This document shows positions 14,805 to 15,945 of a stretch of DNA of 15,945 bases, piece by piece. The notes below the pieces were generated by a model. It saw only the letters and a list, made by a program, of their open reading frames with translations. It ran no database searches and had not been told where the DNA came from. Made by a program: the position numbers and the translations under genes. The stretch is from Bacteroidota bacterium. Its GTDB lineage: Bacteria > Bacteroidota > Bacteroidia > Bacteroidales > UBA10428. The first letter of the stretch is position 1. Every line of letters starts with the position of its first letter. Location: assembly GCA_024640925.1 (NCBI GenBank), contig JAHEEB010000015.1, forward strand, positions 1 to 15,945. Direction: 5' to 3'.

Positions 14805-15945
14805 ATGAGAATCCATTTTATAGCCATCGGTGGAGCTGCTATGCATAATCTTGCGCTTGACCTGGCCACGAAAGGTCATCAGATTTCTGGTTCTGATGAT
14901 GAAATATTTGAACCTTCGCGATCCAGACTTCTGAAGGCTGGGTTGTTACCGGAAAAGTCTGGCTGGTTCCCTGAAAAAATTGAAAAAAATCTGGATGCCA
15001 TTATATTGGGTATGCATGCCCGGGAAGATAACATAGAATTAAAAAGGGCACTGGAGCTGGGGATCAAAATATATTCCTATCCTGAATTTTTGTATGAGCA
15101 AACCCGGAATAAAAAACGGGTTGTTATAGCCGGGAGTCATGGCAAAACTACCGTTACCTCTATGATAATGCATGTACTTAAATCATCCGGATTAAAATTT
15201 GATTATATGGTTGGTTCGCAGGTTCAGGGATTCGAGACAATGGTCTCGTTAAATTCTGAATCGACCGTTGCCGTATTTGAGGGAGATGAATATTTAACTT
15301 CTCCTCTTGATCTACGGCCAAAATTTCATATTTATAAACCGCATATTGCTGTAATAAATGGTATTGCATGGGATCACATTAATGTTTTTCCCACATTTGA
15401 AGAATATTGCTATCAATTCGAAAAATTCATTTCCTTAATTGAACAAGGGGGATCCTTATATTATTATAAGGAGGATAAAGAAGTTACCAGAATAATCCAA
15501 AAGTTAAACAGGACCGATCTCTCTGTTCATAGTTTTTCTGTCCATGCAAACAAATCAGGTGAAGAAGAAGGAAAGGTGTTAATGACTGAAGATGGCAAAG
15601 ACATCGGGATTAAGGTTTTCGGAAATCATAACATGCAAAACATTTCAGCGGCCAAAATGGTTTGTACCCAGCTAGGCGTTTCAAATGAAGCATTTTATAA
15701 AGCAATATCTTTTTTTCAAGGTTCGGCAAAACGTTTACAATTAATATTGGATACGAAAGACATAAAGGCATATCTCGATTTTGCCCATGCCCCTTCAAAA
15801 GTTCTGGCCACTGTCGAGGCTGTTAAATCGCAATTCCCCGATCATGAGTTAATTGCATGCCTTGAATTGCATACCTTCAGTAGCTTAAGCAAAAATTTTC
15901 TTGCAGAATATAAAGGAACTCTTTCGAAAGCGGATATCCCCATCG
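14805..15945 (+). CDS. mpl: UDP-N-acetylmuramate:L-alanyl-gamma-D-glutamyl-meso-diaminopimelate ligase (3' partial)
   Basis: Murein-recycling ligase that joins recovered tripeptide to UDP-MurNAc in the cytoplasm with ATP. The ATG at 14805 opens a frame that stays open to the right edge (380 codons visible; the family is usually about 450-460). Motifs: the N-terminal Rossmann start MRIHFIAIGGAAMHNLA, with the Mpl-type AAMHNLA instead of the GxGMSGxA of MurC; the ATP loop AGSHGKTTVTSM near 109-120, with Ser where Thr is usual; EGDEY (about 164-168); the NGIAWDHINVFPT segment; GNHNMQNISAA; and the C-terminal domain entry DFAHAPSKVLATVEAVK with ELHTFSSL further on. MurC is the main alternative, but AAMHNLA, DFAHAPSK and ELHTFSSL favour Mpl. 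Confidence 0.92.
   Translation, partial: MRIHFIAIGGAAMHNLALDLATKGHQISGSDDEIFEPSRSRLLKAGLLPEKSGWFPEKIEKNLDAIILGMHAREDNIELKRALELGIKIYSYPEFLYEQTRNKKRVVIAGSHGKTTVTSMIMHVLKSSGLKFDYMVGSQVQGFETMVSLNSESTVAVFEGDEYLTSPLDLRPKFHIYKPHIAVINGIAWDHINVFPTFEEYCYQFEKFISLIEQGGSLYYYKEDKEVTRIIQKLNRTDLSVHSFSVHANKSGEEEGKVLMTEDGKDIGIKVFGNHNMQNISAAKMVCTQLGVSNEAFYKAISFFQGSAKRLQLILDTKDIKAYLDFAHAPSKVLATVEAVKSQFPDHELIACLELHTFSSLSKNFLAEYKGTLSKADIPI

Noticed and set aside
15132..15152. Ser instead of Thr in the Mpl ATP loop (GSHGKTT)
   Set aside because: A conservative change in the loop; the Lys and following Thr residues are intact, so no loss of function is implied.
1..15945. CRISPR array, transposase, integrase or toxin-antitoxin genes
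   Set aside because: I looked on both strands and saw no regularly spaced repeats of CRISPR type and no such protein; the only repeat cluster is the two-unit structure next to tRNA-Leu.

Overview
The window looks like chromosomal DNA of a member of the Bacteroidota, most likely of the Bacteroidales/Marinilabiliales type. The reasons are: AT-rich DNA with weak Shine-Dalgarno signals; promoter candidates of the Bacteroidota TTTG / TAnnTTTG type; an SdhC-A-B order with a five-helix dihaem cytochrome b; a surface-type lipoprotein whose lipidated Cys is followed by acidic residues; and Mpl plus M28 proteins with features I recognise from this phylum. This is inference from gene content; no marker gene such as 16S rRNA is present.

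Layout. Positions 1-2253 (+) hold a three-gene operon: a TPR/coiled-coil/membrane-anchored SpoIIE-type phosphatase (5' end outside the window), a SiaB-type kinase and a SiaC-type phosphoprotein, i.e. a SiaABC-like partner-switching module. A bidirectional hairpin terminator (2282-2323) separates it from the convergent sdhC-sdhA-sdhB operon (5814 to 2349, -), which has a recognisable promoter at 5848-5879. Divergent to it lie an aminopeptidase P gene and a tightly coupled alpha/beta hydrolase gene (6007-8089, +). Next on the minus strand come a short coding remnant that resembles a secretion-domain tail (8113-8232), a LOG-family nucleotide phosphoribohydrolase, and a lipoprotein with two diverged beta-rich repeats. 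A long adenosylcobalamin-dependent ribonucleotide reductase gene (nrdJ) occupies 12889-10277 (-). A single tRNA-Leu(CAA) sits at 13506-13589 (+), followed by a strong terminator. An M28 peptidase lipoprotein (14609-13680, -) and the start of mpl (14805 to the right edge, +) end the window.

How the genes work together. The SiaABC-like set is a signalling unit in which a phosphatase and a kinase would set the phosphorylation state of SiaC. SdhCAB links succinate/fumarate to quinone. NrdJ makes deoxynucleotides without oxygen, which fits an anaerobic or facultative lifestyle. Mpl recycles murein peptides. The other genes are housekeeping peptidases and hydrolases with no evident shared pathway.

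Most unusual structure. The region just before tRNA-Leu (13321-13505) contains two tandem units, each opening with the first 14-15 bases of the tRNA gene followed by a conserved hairpin arm that is not part of the tRNA. The best promoter lies before the first unit, and the first unit carries an A where the intact tRNA has G1. That A would pair with U72 better than the present G does. This suggests small elements inserted at the 5' end of the tRNA gene and rebuilt it each time.
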